Shown: positions 17,279 to 26,483 of the stretch, one piece after another
Layout of the letters: each line of letters opens with the position of its first letter
How positions within the stretch are numbered: position 1 is the first letter of the stretch
Assembly: GCF_009847015.1 (NCBI RefSeq)
Contig: NZ_WVEM01000004.1
Location: 327,866-391,865, forward strand
DNA length: 64,000 nucleotides
Reading direction: 5' to 3'
From: Sunxiuqinia indica
GTDB taxonomy: Bacteria; Bacteroidota; Bacteroidia; Bacteroidales; Prolixibacteraceae
The notes under the pieces: model-generated
The model's input: only the letters and a program-made list of their open reading frames with translations
The model's database searches: none
What the model was told of the DNA's origin: nothing
Made by a program: the position numbers and the translations under genes

Positions 17279-19000
17279 ATGGATAAAATCTGGAACATTA
17301 AAACTCAAGGCGATGCCAATGTTATCAAGCATTTATCTGCTGCCCTCAACGTAAATATGGTTATTGGAAACCTGTTAGCACAACGAGGAATTTCAACTTA
17401 CGCCGAAGCAAAATCTTTTTTCCGACCACGCCTTTCCGATTTACATGATCCATTCCTGATGAAGGACATGGACAAAGCTGTTGAACGACTTGAACGCGCC
17501 ATTGAAAACGAAGAAAAAGTATTGATTTATGGCGACTATGATGTTGACGGAACAACCTCGGTCGCTTTGATGTACCAGTTTTTACGCAGCCGGATTAAAA
17601 ATCTGGACTATTATATTCCTGATCGTTACTCGGAAGGTTACGGTATCTCGCCAAGAAGCATTGACTTTGCAGAGGAAGAAAAGATTTCGCTTATTATTGT
17701 TTTGGATTGTGGAATTAAAGCGGTTGAAAAAATAAAAAATGCCAAAGATCGCGGTATTGACTTTATCATTTGCGATCATCACAACCCTGATGATGTCATT
17801 CCCGAGGCAGTTGCAGTGCTTGATGCCAAGCGCCCGGATTGCAACTATCCGTTCAAAGAGCTTTCCGGATGCGGAGTTGGCTTTAAACTGCTTCAGGCCT
17901 ACACGCAAAAAAATGATGTCCCGATTGTTGAGCTCTACGATTTACTTGATCTTGTCGTTGTCAGTATTGCTTCCGATATTGTTCCGGTAGTTGGAGAAAA
18001 CAGGGTTTTGGCCTATTACGGGCTTCGCAAGTTAAATTCGAACCCCAGCCTCGGATTGAAAACCATCATCCAAATGTCGGGTCTTGTGGGGCAAGACATT
18101 TCGGTGAGCGATATTGTTTTTAAAATTGGACCACGCCTGAATGCTTCAGGCCGAATTGAACACGGTAAAAAATCAGTGGCAATCATGGTGGTTACTGAAG
18201 AAGAAGAAGCCATCGAACTCGGCAATGAGATCAATTCGTACAACGAGATACGCAAAACATTGGATCGCGACATTACCCAGGAAGCACTGGATATGATTAC
18301 CCACGATCCGAACCAAAACGAACGTAAAGCAACGGTGCTATACAACCGCGACTGGCACAAAGGAGTTGTTGGTATTGTGGCCAGCCGGTTGACTGAGCAT
18401 TATTACCGTCCAACTGTCATCCTCACCGAGTCAAATGGCATGGCAACAGGTTCAGCACGCTCCGTAAAGAATTTTGATTTGTATGAAGCAATTGGTTCAT
18501 GCAGCGACCTTTTGGAATCGTATGGCGGACACATGTATGCTGCCGGCTTAACCATGAAAATTGACAACATTCCGGCATTCACCCGTCGGTTTGAAGAAAT
18601 CGTGGCCAATAGCATTACGAAGCAACAGCAAACGGAGACGATGGATGTGGATGCCAAAATTCAACTTTCAGAAATCACACCTAAGTTTTACCGTATTCTG
18701 AAACAGTTTGCTCCGTTTGGACCTCACAATATGGATCCGGTTTTTGTAACCGAAAATGTGCTCGACAGTGGCACCAGCCGCTGTGTTGGCCGTCAGCTGG
18801 AACACCTTAAGCTTGATCTGGTTGAACCAACAGGAAACTCATCTGTATTCCCGGCCATCGCTTTTAACCAGGCTGATCATTACGATGCCATCAGCCAAGG
18901 TTTACCTTTTGACATTTGTTATTCGATTGCCGAGAATGTTTTTAGAGGTAAAACAAATATCCAGCTTTATATCCGCGACATTTCCGCAAAACTATATTAA
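17279..19000 (+). CDS. recJ: Single-stranded-DNA-specific exonuclease RecJ
   Basis: 573 residues, standard length. The DHH phosphoesterase domain shows motif I VLIYGDYDVDGTTS (~residue 82), motif II LDCGIK, motif III IICDHHNPD (~160) and SGCGVGFKL. The DHHA1 domain carries GSARSVKNFDLYEAI and YGGHMYAAGL, and a C-terminal OB-like region follows. RecJ degrades single-stranded DNA 5' to 3' in recombinational and mismatch repair. It is followed after 26 bases by a uracil permease gene, so the two may share a transcript although their roles are unrelated. Confidence 0.96.
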   Translation: MDKIWNIKTQGDANVIKHLSAALNVNMVIGNLLAQRGISTYAEAKSFFRPRLSDLHDPFLMKDMDKAVERLERAIENEEKVLIYGDYDVDGTTSVALMYQFLRSRIKNLDYYIPDRYSEGYGISPRSIDFAEEEKISLIIVLDCGIKAVEKIKNAKDRGIDFIICDHHNPDDVIPEAVAVLDAKRPDCNYPFKELSGCGVGFKLLQAYTQKNDVPIVELYDLLDLVVVSIASDIVPVVGENRVLAYYGLRKLNSNPSLGLKTIIQMSGLVGQDISVSDIVFKIGPRLNASGRIEHGKKSVAIMVVTEEEEAIELGNEINSYNEIRKTLDRDITQEALDMITHDPNQNERKATVLYNRDWHKGVVGIVASRLTEHYYRPTVILTESNGMATGSARSVKNFDLYEAIGSCSDLLESYGGHMYAAGLTMKIDNIPAFTRRFEEIVANSITKQQQTETMDVDAKIQLSEITPKFYRILKQFAPFGPHNMDPVFVTENVLDSGTSRCVGRQLEHLKLDLVEPTGNSSVFPAIAFNQADHYDAISQGLPFDICYSIAENVFRGKTNIQLYIRDISAKLY

Positions 19001-19026
19001 CACTCGCTAACTAAATTTCAAATTAA

Positions 19027-20250
19027 ATGACTAAGCTGAAAATGAATGAAAACCAGAACCAATTTACAGGACGTAATATGGTTTTGGGCGTGCAATTTTT
19101 GTTTGTAGCCTTCGGAGCAACTGTCCTTGTTCCGCTTCTTGTTGGTATCGATCCTGCCGTGGCTCTATTCACTGCCGGAATTGGAACGCTAATTTTTCAC
19201 CTGATAACAAAAGGAATGGTTCCCGTATTTCTGGGCAGTAGCTTTGCTTTTATTGCTCCAATTATTGAAGCCACTAGACTTTATGGCTTACCGGGAGCAC
19301 TATCCGGCATCGTTGCAGTTGGTATTGTTTATACAGTCGTTTCGGCGCTCGTAAAATGGCGGGGTATAAAACTCATCGAGCGCCTGTTCCCTGCTACAGT
19401 AGTTGGTCCGGTAATCATGATTATTGGTTTGTCACTGGCAGGAACCGCGATTGACATGGCCAAGACACATTGGCCCATTGCTGTCATCAGCCTGGCTACT
19501 GCTGTTATTGTGGTCGTATTCACCAAAGGGTTAATCAAACTGATTCCTATTTTCATTGGCATCGTCGTTGGGTACATTGCCGGTCTGGTGTTTGGCGTTA
19601 TCGACTTCACCCCAATAAAAGAAGCTGCCTGGCTTCAGCTTCCCGGATTTATCGTGCCTGAATTTAACTGGAATGCTATTTTATATATGATTCCGGTAGC
19701 AGTAGCCCCTATTATTGAACACGTAGGCGACATGTACGCAATTGGTGGCGTGGCTGAGAAAAATTTTATTGAAAAGCCCGGTTTACACCGCACCTTACTA
19801 GGCGATGGTATTGCCACCGGACTTGCAGGTATGGTTGGAGGCGTTCCAAATACAACCTACTCTGAAGTTACAGGAGCCATTGCCCTAACAAAAGTAACCA
19901 ACCCATTCATCCTGCGAATTGCTGCAATTACTGCGATCGTTTTTTCATTGATCGGAAAGGTCAGTGGTATTCTGAAAACCATCCCTCAAGCGGTATTGGG
20001 AGGAATCATGCTTTTGCTTTTTGGATTAATTGCCTCTGTCGGTATTAAAACACTGATCGATTCAAAAACCGATCTTTCACAAATTCGAAATCAGGTGGTT
20101 GTGTCTATCGTTCTGACTATCGGAATTGGAGGTGCAGTTATTTCCTGGGGTAATTTTTCACTCGCAGGAATTGGGCTGGCAGCTGTGGTTGGAATTTTAC
20201 TGAATCTGATTTTACCGGGAGAATCAAAAAAAGTTAATGTAGAAGGTTAA
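19027..20250 (+). CDS. uraA: Uracil permease (NCS2 family)
   Basis: 407 residues, almost entirely transmembrane, as expected for the 14-helix NCS2 fold. Diagnostic segments are the start of helix 1 (NMVLGVQFLFVAFGATVLVPLLVG), GSSFAFIAPI on helix 3, VAPIIEHVGDMYAIGGV with the substrate-binding Glu, and PNTTYSEVTGAIALTKV. It imports uracil with protons across the inner membrane. It could use a closely related pyrimidine or xanthine instead, but the similarity pattern is UraA-like. A terminator follows immediately. Confidence 0.9.
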   Translation: MTKLKMNENQNQFTGRNMVLGVQFLFVAFGATVLVPLLVGIDPAVALFTAGIGTLIFHLITKGMVPVFLGSSFAFIAPIIEATRLYGLPGALSGIVAVGIVYTVVSALVKWRGIKLIERLFPATVVGPVIMIIGLSLAGTAIDMAKTHWPIAVISLATAVIVVVFTKGLIKLIPIFIGIVVGYIAGLVFGVIDFTPIKEAAWLQLPGFIVPEFNWNAILYMIPVAVAPIIEHVGDMYAIGGVAEKNFIEKPGLHRTLLGDGIATGLAGMVGGVPNTTYSEVTGAIALTKVTNPFILRIAAITAIVFSLIGKVSGILKTIPQAVLGGIMLLLFGLIASVGIKTLIDSKTDLSQIRNQVVVSIVLTIGIGGAVISWGNFSLAGIGLAAVVGILLNLILPGESKKVNVEG

Positions 20251-20270
20251 GAATAAAATCATACAACCAA

Positions 20271-20298
20271 AAAGGCAGGAAAACCTGCCTTTTTTTAT
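20271..20298. terminator. Bidirectional terminator between uraA and the DUF4251 gene
   Basis: Stem AAAGGCAGG / CCTGCCTTT with an AAAA loop, then a T-run on the plus strand and an A-run upstream that gives T-residues on the minus strand. It serves the convergent genes on both sides. Confidence 0.85.
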
Positions 20299-20774
20299 TC
20301 GTCTAACGGCTCAATAATGCCGTAATAACTCACCGACTGCCTCCGGTTGGAAAGAATACTCATGGAAGCATAACCACTGTCGCCAGCATGGATATCAATC
20401 TTATAACTGTCCTTTGCGGTGTCTACTTCAATTCGGATTTCATAAGAGTCTTTTTTGTCGTTCCTCTCAACTTCCAAAACCTTAGCAACCTCTTTAAACT
20501 TGATACCTCCTTCAGTACTGCCATAATCCGATTGATAAGCCCGCCCATAAAAAGGCAACCAGGATTCAACCTGCATACTATCTACGGAAAAATCGTAAGT
20601 TGAAGTTAAATTGATCGTTCCTCCACTCATTGGTGTCACCGAGCGAGCAGTAAATTTAAATTGCCTGCTTTCGATTAATGCTTTGATATTTTCTTTTTTA
20701 TCTGTCTCTTTCTGCGCCATGGAAAAACCTGAAAACACTAGAAGCAACAGAATTACACTTGTCATTTTTTTCAT
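20295..20774 (-). CDS. DUF4251 exported protein
   Basis: About 159 residues. A signal peptide (KKMTSVILLLLVFSGFSMAQ) is followed by IKALIESRQFKFTARSVTPMSGG, the typical opening of DUF4251, and then beta strands with WLPFYGRAYQSDYGSTEGGIKF, DSYEIRIEVDTA, YKIDIHAGDSGYASMSI and SVSYYGIIEP. DUF4251 is a small periplasmic/outer-membrane domain of unknown function common in Bacteroidota. A GTG one codon upstream is possible, but the ATG was chosen. It converges with uraA. Confidence 0.82.
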   Translation of the reverse strand: MKKMTSVILLLLVFSGFSMAQKETDKKENIKALIESRQFKFTARSVTPMSGGTINLTSTYDFSVDSMQVESWLPFYGRAYQSDYGSTEGGIKFKEVAKVLEVERNDKKDSYEIRIEVDTAKDSYKIDIHAGDSGYASMSILSNRRQSVSYYGIIEPLDE

Positions 20775-20979
20775 CACTCTAAATCATTTAATGCGATTAT
20801 AAACCGATCAAAATAAATGCCATAGTCCTCAAATAAACAATCGTTAACATTTTAAATTACGAAACAGCAGGTAAAAAAGTTAACCTGTGTAAGCTTGATA
20901 AAAGAAACAACGGACTTAAATTAAATCTGGAGAGTTAAGAAAACGTTGACACGTGTCGGCAATCAGAAACGAAAGGAAT

Positions 20980-21408
20980 TTATTTTTTAGGAGGCAATTG
21001 AATCGTATACTGGTATGAAGTACCTGAAGCCGATTTTTGTTCTTGGTCTGATTTTACTGAGTAATTGTACGAGACCCCTTGGGGCTTGTGTTCATCGAGA
21101 CGAAAATTTATCCTGAGCTTTTTCCATGCTTTTAATCGTACTCCACGATTCTTCACCTTACCGTAGTGCATCATTTTCACCAAACGGACAGCTTCCTCGT
21201 CGCAACCAAAGCCAATGCCATTATCTACCTTTACCTGCAACACTTCACCTTCGTCATTAATTTCGGCTTGTAAATAAACCGTTCCCTGGATATTATTTTC
21301 CAATGCTCTCTTGGGATAAACCAAATGCTCTTTGATAAAAGCTTTGAATGACTCATTTCCTCCCGGATATTCGGGTCGATGTAAAAATTTCCTGTCGGAT
21401 TTTTTCAT
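20980..21408 (-). CDS. TonB C-terminal-domain protein without membrane anchor
   Basis: About 142 residues from MKKSDRKFLHRPEYPGG. The segment FPGG-like PEYPGGNESFKAFIKEHLVYPKRALENNIQGTVYL is the TonB C-terminal-domain opening, and VYLQAEINDEGEVLQVKVDNGIGFGCDEEAVRLVKMM completes the fold. A charged tail (YNYSVKSDQEQKSASG) follows. Unlike true TonB there is no N-terminal transmembrane helix, Pro-rich linker or signal peptide. It may be cytoplasmic, or interact with a membrane partner. The start was chosen to avoid the repeat element upstream. Single gene. Confidence 0.72.
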   Translation of the reverse strand: MKKSDRKFLHRPEYPGGNESFKAFIKEHLVYPKRALENNIQGTVYLQAEINDEGEVLQVKVDNGIGFGCDEEAVRLVKMMHYGKVKNRGVRLKAWKKLRINFRLDEHKPQGVSYNYSVKSDQEQKSASGTSYQYTIQLPPKK

Positions 21409-21778
21409 CTGTTTATAATTGTTTATTATTTCGCAACACATGGAACTCGCTTTAAATAATCATGCTTCTGTGTATGAATATTTTACATACTCGTTTCATT
21501 CCAGGTTTTGGTAAACGACAAACGAAGTTCCACAAATTGCAGGTTAATTGCAACTATCAACCGTTCTTCTTTGACTCCCGAATGAAAGAGCAATCCTCGG
21601 CGGTAAAAAATGGAAGTATGTGGTATCTAAAACCCCTTATTTCGATTTGAAAATTTCAATCCCGGTAAATATTCAAAAATGAAACAACCATCAAGCAATT
21701 CATCAACGTTGTCAATAAATCAAGACATACAAATTGATAACGGACATTTGAGAATAAAATCTATTGCTTTATGCAGAA
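21409..21778. other. Intergenic region with the second MKRxCK element
   Basis: 370 bases. The first part (21440-21499) is the ~60-nt element shared with 5057-5114. The rest is AT-rich and shows no gene, hairpin or operator that could be supported. A plus-strand frame crossing it has no coding character. Confidence 0.6.
21440..21499 (-). repeat. ~60-nt conserved element, copy 2
   Basis: On the minus strand it begins ATGAAACGAGTATGTAAA and ends GCGAGTTCCAT, matching 5057-5114 at roughly 70% of positions with two extra bases. Frame 1 encodes MKRVCKIFIHRSMII; shifting by one base recovers TQKHDYLKRVPC, which parallels YTQESHYKRVPS of copy 1. It ends about 32 bases before the downstream gene's ATG, as copy 1 also lies just upstream of a gene. 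Confidence 0.6.
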
Positions 21779-22930
21779 TTAAGCATTAGCCTTTTTACTG
21801 ACTGCATTTTCAGCATTCAACAACGGATTAGCATACATTTTAACAAACAACTCCTGCTGACGCTTCGGATCTCCTTCTCCAATTGTATCGACTAAATCCT
21901 GAAGTAATTCTGAAAACTTATCACGCGTTGCCTCTTCAATTTTGTCGGCATGTTCGTCTTTACCGTTCATTAAATCGGCTGCTAAGTAATTATTTGGCCA
22001 AAGTTTGTAGTTTTTGTAGATCCGCTCATCAATATAATCAGCTAGTTGCTGAACGCTCTCGTTGGCTGTTTCAGCTTTTGCAAACTCTTCCAACGGCGCA
22101 TCAATTGGCTTACCAAACGAAAAGTGAACCCTTCCTTTCGGACGAGTCAATCCAAAAGCCATGCTCTTCAAATCATCGGCCTGCGTCTTCTCAAAGCCCT
22201 CACTTTCGCGTTTATAAATCTCTTCAACCTTTGAGATTCCGCAAGGTTCACGCTCATATGAAATAGAAAGGGGCACAATTTGCAGTTCATGAAAACCTTC
22301 AACAAAGTCCTTATCGTTGCTTAAGTTCAACATTTTAAGCAACGCTTGTTGCGTTTGGTCATTTCCGTCTTTTGTCCTTCCTTCGCGCTGAGCAATCCAA
22401 ACCGATCGGTTTCTGTTGGTAATGGCTTCACGAATATAGGTAGAAAGCTTTTTCGAGGCCATCAGCAATTCTCGGGCAGGCAAATTTCGTTTAACAACAA
22501 AAGCCCGGTTTAACTTTACCGCATGAACAATCCAATCGTAAATCAATAAGTTGTTGCCGATTGCAATTTCGGTCGTATTCATTCCAGCCTTTACAATGGT
22601 ATAATTTAAAAGCGCTGCATCCAAAATAATATCGCGATGATTAGAAATGAACAAATAACTTTTCGATTTATCCAACTGATCCAAACCACTCCAGGTTACG
22701 CCACAAGTTGTTTTTTTAATAATCCAATCAGTAACCAACGAAAGCATAAAAGTCAACTGCAACTCCTCTACGGTCTGGATTTTCGACAACATTGCTTTTG
22801 CCTGAGCACGTTGGTTTTCATCCTGAAAAATAAATTGAAGTACCTCTTGAAAAATATCGTCTTTCAGCAATACGTTAATGTAGTGATTAACTTCATGGTC
22901 TTCATAAGGTCGAATATCGTCATAGTTCAT
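21779..22930 (-). CDS. PlsC-type phospholipid acyltransferase
   Basis: About 383 residues. The acyltransferase signature FISNHRDIILDAALLN is visible near residue 95; here the His and the following Asp are separated by five residues rather than the canonical four (HX4D). Downstream are AIGNNLL, FVVKRNLPARELL, WIAQREGRTKDG and VPLSISYE, in the order expected for the PlsC/GPAT fold. It probably transfers an acyl chain to a lysophospholipid or glycerol phosphate at the inner membrane face. The Bacteroidota-specific long form is commonly annotated 1-acyl-sn-glycerol-3-phosphate acyltransferase, but the exact acceptor is not shown. The ATG of MNYDDIRPY was chosen. Confidence 0.83.
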   Translation of the reverse strand: MNYDDIRPYEDHEVNHYINVLLKDDIFQEVLQFIFQDENQRAQAKAMLSKIQTVEELQLTFMLSLVTDWIIKKTTCGVTWSGLDQLDKSKSYLFISNHRDIILDAALLNYTIVKAGMNTTEIAIGNNLLIYDWIVHAVKLNRAFVVKRNLPARELLMASKKLSTYIREAITNRNRSVWIAQREGRTKDGNDQTQQALLKMLNLSNDKDFVEGFHELQIVPLSISYEREPCGISKVEEIYKRESEGFEKTQADDLKSMAFGLTRPKGRVHFSFGKPIDAPLEEFAKAETANESVQQLADYIDERIYKNYKLWPNNYLAADLMNGKDEHADKIEEATRDKFSELLQDLVDTIGEGDPKRQQELFVKMYANPLLNAENAVSKKANA

Positions 22931-22977
22931 TTTCACCCCAATCCTTTAAGCATTTGCCGCAAAGATATAAAATCAAC

Positions 22978-24981
22978 TCAAAACTTGAATCTTAACTGAA
23001 ATTTAACTTCAGTCTTTTTGCCACCATCGATCTGGCTATAACCACTACCCAGCTTGTCAACCCCAAGAAACCAGCTTCTTGCAACTTTCATCCAAACGTC
23101 AATCTTTTCACATATTTTAACTTTTCCATTTGCATAGATTCGTATTCCTTCGCCATAAAAGGCGGGAACAGAAAACTGGTAAAGTAGATCATTTTCAAAA
23201 GCATAAACCCTCGAATCATAGTCGTCAGTATGAAAATAAGCCAGCCTCAACCACCATGCCTGCGAATTGCTTTTACTATGAAAACCGACATCCTGAAAAA
23301 CCATCCAACCAAATGATTTTTGCTCGTGGCGATACCAAATACACTCCCACCTGCTTTTTGAGATAAACTGTCCCCAAAGAGCACCTTCAATCTGAATCCT
23401 AACCTTTTCCCGGGATTGTTCCACATTTAACTTTGTGAAATCGCCATTCGCTTTTACCGGCTTTTTCTCTAGAAAATAACGGGAGTACACCTTCCAGTCC
23501 TGATTAACCTTATAATCTAACTGAAGCAAATACTCCTGTCCCTTTCCGGGCGCAACAGTTGTATATTTTATCCAGTTATATTGAAAAAAATCAGCGTACA
23601 TGCGAAGACTGACTCCCGCAATGGGTTGAACCACTGCTCCAAAATAAACACCTTGTTCGTCATTCACTTTGCTTCCTTCGGTGAAAGCCCCTGCCAACGG
23701 GGCATTGTAGTTTTTACCAATATTTCGGTACAAAACGGATAGTGCGATCTGATCCGCCGGATTAGCCTGCACCCCCTGAATAAATGCCGTTCCTCTTGTA
23801 CTGGACCAGGCTGTTTCTCCAAAAAAGAAATAGCGATTCAGTCCATACTTGTAGCTCAATCCGAGATTACTTACCTGTCTTCCGTCAAACAAAAAAAGGT
23901 TGTAGTCAGCCAATTTTCGTTGCAATGGAAGCTCATAACGAAAATGAACTCCGGTCAATCCTACGGATAGTTTATCAAAAGAAAAACTCAGGTTTGTTCC
24001 GGCAGTAAAGCCCGTGACTGAGTTTTTATCGTCAATTTCGTTTTTGCTCCGGTGCAAACCCGAAGTTTGAAAAGAAGTAAAAACAGCGGCCCCATCAACG
24101 CTGTCTTTATTTGCATCAAACCGCTTATAAGAAACAAATGAACTCCATTGGAGTTTCCCTAAATACAGACTTGTTGCCGCGCCGCGCAAAAAGTTATTCT
24201 CATCGGTTGATGAATAGCTTTTTATCCCCTGATTGAATTTTGCCACGCCTCCCACCTCGGCAGACTTTGAAAGTGAAAAACCTTGCCAAGCTGTTAATCC
24301 TTGTCCAAACCGAACCAGATAATCGCCTACATAAAGTTGATGCTTTCCGTCCTGAAAATCGAAATTCAGATAGCCGCTGTAGTAATCAAACCCTACGGGA
24401 TTCGCTTCACTAAAAAAAGACTCGCCGGCGTCCTTCTCCGCAGTTAATCCAGCATGTAAACCGGTTCCAGAATACCGATACCGAAAGTATAACTTCTCTG
24501 GAGAGCCCACGTATTTTCGCGGTTCTTTATATCCCTTTTGCTTTTCCAAAAGCCGAATTGCTCTTAGCATCACTTCCTGTCGTGGACGAAATCGGAAAGG
24601 CTTTTCATTCGACTCTCCAAACGACACAAAGGCCTGCAACACCTGAATTAAATCCGGGTCAAATCCATCAATGCTGTTCAATTCGAATGAAGAGTAAATC
24701 TCACCATATTTCTTACGATAATCCAACAAATTGGCGATTTGCAGTCCCGATAAGAAATAGAGTCTCTCGAAATCTTCACGTGTAGCTTGATTAATGTTGA
24801 ACGGCTGTTCCCTGATCAATTGTAATTCTTCAGTCAACTGTTCAACATCGGCGTTTTCATCCTCCGCAACAACCGCCTCTATCATGCTTTCCAATTCAGC
24901 TTGAAATTCATAGTCGGCAACCTGCCCCAAAGCGAAAGTCTGGACAACTGAAAAGGCGATATAAAGAATCAGTCTTTTCAT
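22978..24981 (-). CDS. Helix-hairpin-helix plus outer-membrane beta-barrel-like protein
   Basis: 667 residues. A signal peptide (MKRLILYIAFSVVQTFALG) is followed by a ComEA-like helix-hairpin-helix region: FNINQATREDFERLYFLSGLQ, then IANLLDYRKKYGEIYSSFELNSIDGFDPDLIQVL. From about residue 125 to the end the sequence is a long series of alternating amphipathic strands rich in Tyr, Trp and Phe, ending QLRFKF with the C-terminal aromatic typical of an outer-membrane barrel. HHH motifs usually bind DNA, so this is an unusual exported combination known in Bacteroidota but without an assigned role. Its start overlaps the end of the upstream barrel-like gene by 4 bases, so they are co-transcribed. 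Confidence 0.75.
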   Translation of the reverse strand: MKRLILYIAFSVVQTFALGQVADYEFQAELESMIEAVVAEDENADVEQLTEELQLIREQPFNINQATREDFERLYFLSGLQIANLLDYRKKYGEIYSSFELNSIDGFDPDLIQVLQAFVSFGESNEKPFRFRPRQEVMLRAIRLLEKQKGYKEPRKYVGSPEKLYFRYRYSGTGLHAGLTAEKDAGESFFSEANPVGFDYYSGYLNFDFQDGKHQLYVGDYLVRFGQGLTAWQGFSLSKSAEVGGVAKFNQGIKSYSSTDENNFLRGAATSLYLGKLQWSSFVSYKRFDANKDSVDGAAVFTSFQTSGLHRSKNEIDDKNSVTGFTAGTNLSFSFDKLSVGLTGVHFRYELPLQRKLADYNLFLFDGRQVSNLGLSYKYGLNRYFFFGETAWSSTRGTAFIQGVQANPADQIALSVLYRNIGKNYNAPLAGAFTEGSKVNDEQGVYFGAVVQPIAGVSLRMYADFFQYNWIKYTTVAPGKGQEYLLQLDYKVNQDWKVYSRYFLEKKPVKANGDFTKLNVEQSREKVRIQIEGALWGQFISKSRWECIWYRHEQKSFGWMVFQDVGFHSKSNSQAWWLRLAYFHTDDYDSRVYAFENDLLYQFSVPAFYGEGIRIYANGKVKICEKIDVWMKVARSWFLGVDKLGSGYSQIDGGKKTEVKFQLRFKF

Positions 24982-25793
24982 GGTAATTGGTAATAAATTG
25001 AAAATGATGGCGTATATCCCAAAAACTGGTGATAACTAAAGGTTAAGTCGGTTTGAAAGTGCTGTAGAGAATAACCGATCCCCATCGCGAATTGGCGTTG
25101 ACGGCTGTCAGCCCCCAAGCGTAACTGAATTTGATCTTTCAGCTGGATCTCCATTCCGGCACAAAACCCGACAGCCTGCTTTTCCCATTGCTTCATCTCG
25201 ATAGCAAAAAGCACCGTCTTCTCAAAAAGTTTGTGCACCCCTACTCGCCAAATCAAAGGGAAATCATAATCCATAGACAGGTGATGAATACTCACTTCCG
25301 ACGGATTGAAGAGCTGAGCGCCAAGCCAAAAATCTTCTGCTAGCTGAAATTGAATACCCAGATCGACAAGCAAGACTCCGGCTCGCTGATCATTTTCTGC
25401 CAGAGATAGCTGGTGGTAGTGAAACTGAGCCCCTCCAAGTAAGCGTTCAGCCAATCGTTTGGACACCGCGGCAGACCACTTGTTTTCCCGATAAGCGTGG
25501 TAGCCAAACTGAGAAAATGAAAATCCGAAGTTGGTCTTTACTATTGGAATTACAAGAAAAGCAGAGGCTGTTTGAAGCTCGTCCAATAAAAAGCGGCTTT
25601 CGTAGTTTAAACCGACCGATGTTAATCTTATCAACGCAACTCCCGCAGGATTGGACCACACAGCAAGCGGTGATTGCAAGCTTACACTGGCATTGCCTAC
25701 TGCTTTAAATCTCGCCGGTGTATGAAAGACTTCCTGCCCTTCGGCGTAAACACACAACAATATAAAAATAACAAAAACGACTTTTTTAATCAT
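24978..25793 (-). CDS. PorV/PorQ-like outer-membrane beta-barrel protein
   Basis: About 271 residues from MIKKVVFVIFILL, giving a clean signal peptide ending YAEGQ; a further-upstream ATG would place a hairpin inside the gene. The mature start HTPARFKAVGNASVSLQSPLAVWSNPAGVALI resembles the NPAG opening of PorV/PorQ/FadL-like barrels. Amphipathic strands run to the C-terminal FSIYYQLP. PorV and PorQ proteins serve type IX secretion, but this one could equally be a generic barrel. It overlaps the HHH-barrel gene by 4 bases and follows purE by 75 bases. Confidence 0.68.
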   Translation of the reverse strand: MIKKVVFVIFILLCVYAEGQEVFHTPARFKAVGNASVSLQSPLAVWSNPAGVALIRLTSVGLNYESRFLLDELQTASAFLVIPIVKTNFGFSFSQFGYHAYRENKWSAAVSKRLAERLLGGAQFHYHQLSLAENDQRAGVLLVDLGIQFQLAEDFWLGAQLFNPSEVSIHHLSMDYDFPLIWRVGVHKLFEKTVLFAIEMKQWEKQAVGFCAGMEIQLKDQIQLRLGADSRQRQFAMGIGYSLQHFQTDLTFSYHQFLGYTPSFSIYYQLP

Positions 25794-25798
25794 AACAA

Positions 25799-25821
25799 AA
25801 GGGTGTAACAGGTACACCCTT
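25799..25821 (-). terminator. Hairpin between purE and the PorV-like gene
   Basis: Stem AAGGGTGTA / TACACCCTT with a 5-base loop, followed on the minus strand by TTTTGTT and then directly the ATG of the PorV-like gene. It could end purE transcripts or mask the next start codon. Confidence 0.6.
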
Positions 25822-25868
25822 AAGCACAAAAGCAACGTTAAGTTACAACATTTTAGCTTAACAAAAAA

Positions 25869-26375
25869 CTAATTTGTTTTGAATTTAAACTTTACCTCTG
25901 ATAAATCTTTATTGGCCTTTACAATTTTGTCTTTTAACTCCTCTTTAAAATTCTCCAATTTGCCCATCAGTTCTTTGTCGCCCAGCGACATCATCTGAAC
26001 AGCTAAAATTCCGGCATTGCGGGCTCCGTTTATGGCCACCGTAGCAACAGGAATTCCGGGAGGCATTTGCAAAATGGCTAACATCGAGTCCCAGCCATCC
26101 AAACTCGCTTTTATGGGGACACCTATAACCGGCAGTGTTGTCATTGCTGCAATTACTCCAGGCAAGTGGGCAGCCATTCCTGCTCCTGCAATAATCACTT
26201 GAATTCCCCGCTCCTTTGCACCCTTTGCAAAACGCTCCACTTCTTCCGGGGTGCGGTGCGCCGACAAGGCGTTAATTTCAAAAGGAATTTCAAACTCGTC
26301 TAAAATTTTTGCGGCACCTTCCATCACACTCAAATCAGAAGTGCTTCCCATTATGATACTTACTTTCGCTTCCAT
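25869..26375 (-). CDS. purE: N5-carboxyaminoimidazole ribonucleotide mutase
   Basis: 168 residues, class I PurE, which converts N5-CAIR to CAIR in purine synthesis. Signatures include IIMGSTSDLSVM, the active-site INALSAHRTPEEV, IIAGAGMAAHLPGVIA, GVPIKASLDGWDSMLAILQMPPGIPVATVAINGA and NAGILAVQM. Soluble, octameric in the family. It stands back to back with hpt (purine salvage) across a 108-base gap, so de novo and salvage purine genes share a regulatory region. Confidence 0.96.
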   Translation of the reverse strand: MEAKVSIIMGSTSDLSVMEGAAKILDEFEIPFEINALSAHRTPEEVERFAKGAKERGIQVIIAGAGMAAHLPGVIAAMTTLPVIGVPIKASLDGWDSMLAILQMPPGIPVATVAINGARNAGILAVQMMSLGDKELMGKLENFKEELKDKIVKANKDLSEVKFKFKTN

Positions 26376-26483
26376 CTTTTCAATTAATTTTTGTTTCTTT
26401 GTAACTTTTTAAAATCAGAGCTAAAATAATCGAAAATAAACAGATTAAAAACTCTTCTTTCCAATAACAAAAAAATCGGGGCA

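Noticed and set aside
20948..20957. GACACGTGTC palindrome downstream of the TonB-domain gene
   Set aside because: Ten bases only, at a gene end, with no matching copy seen; expected by chance in a 64-kb window.
21462..21650. Plus-strand frame across the region upstream of the TonB-domain gene
   Set aside because: It crosses the conserved 60-nt element in antisense, has no family character and no promoter.
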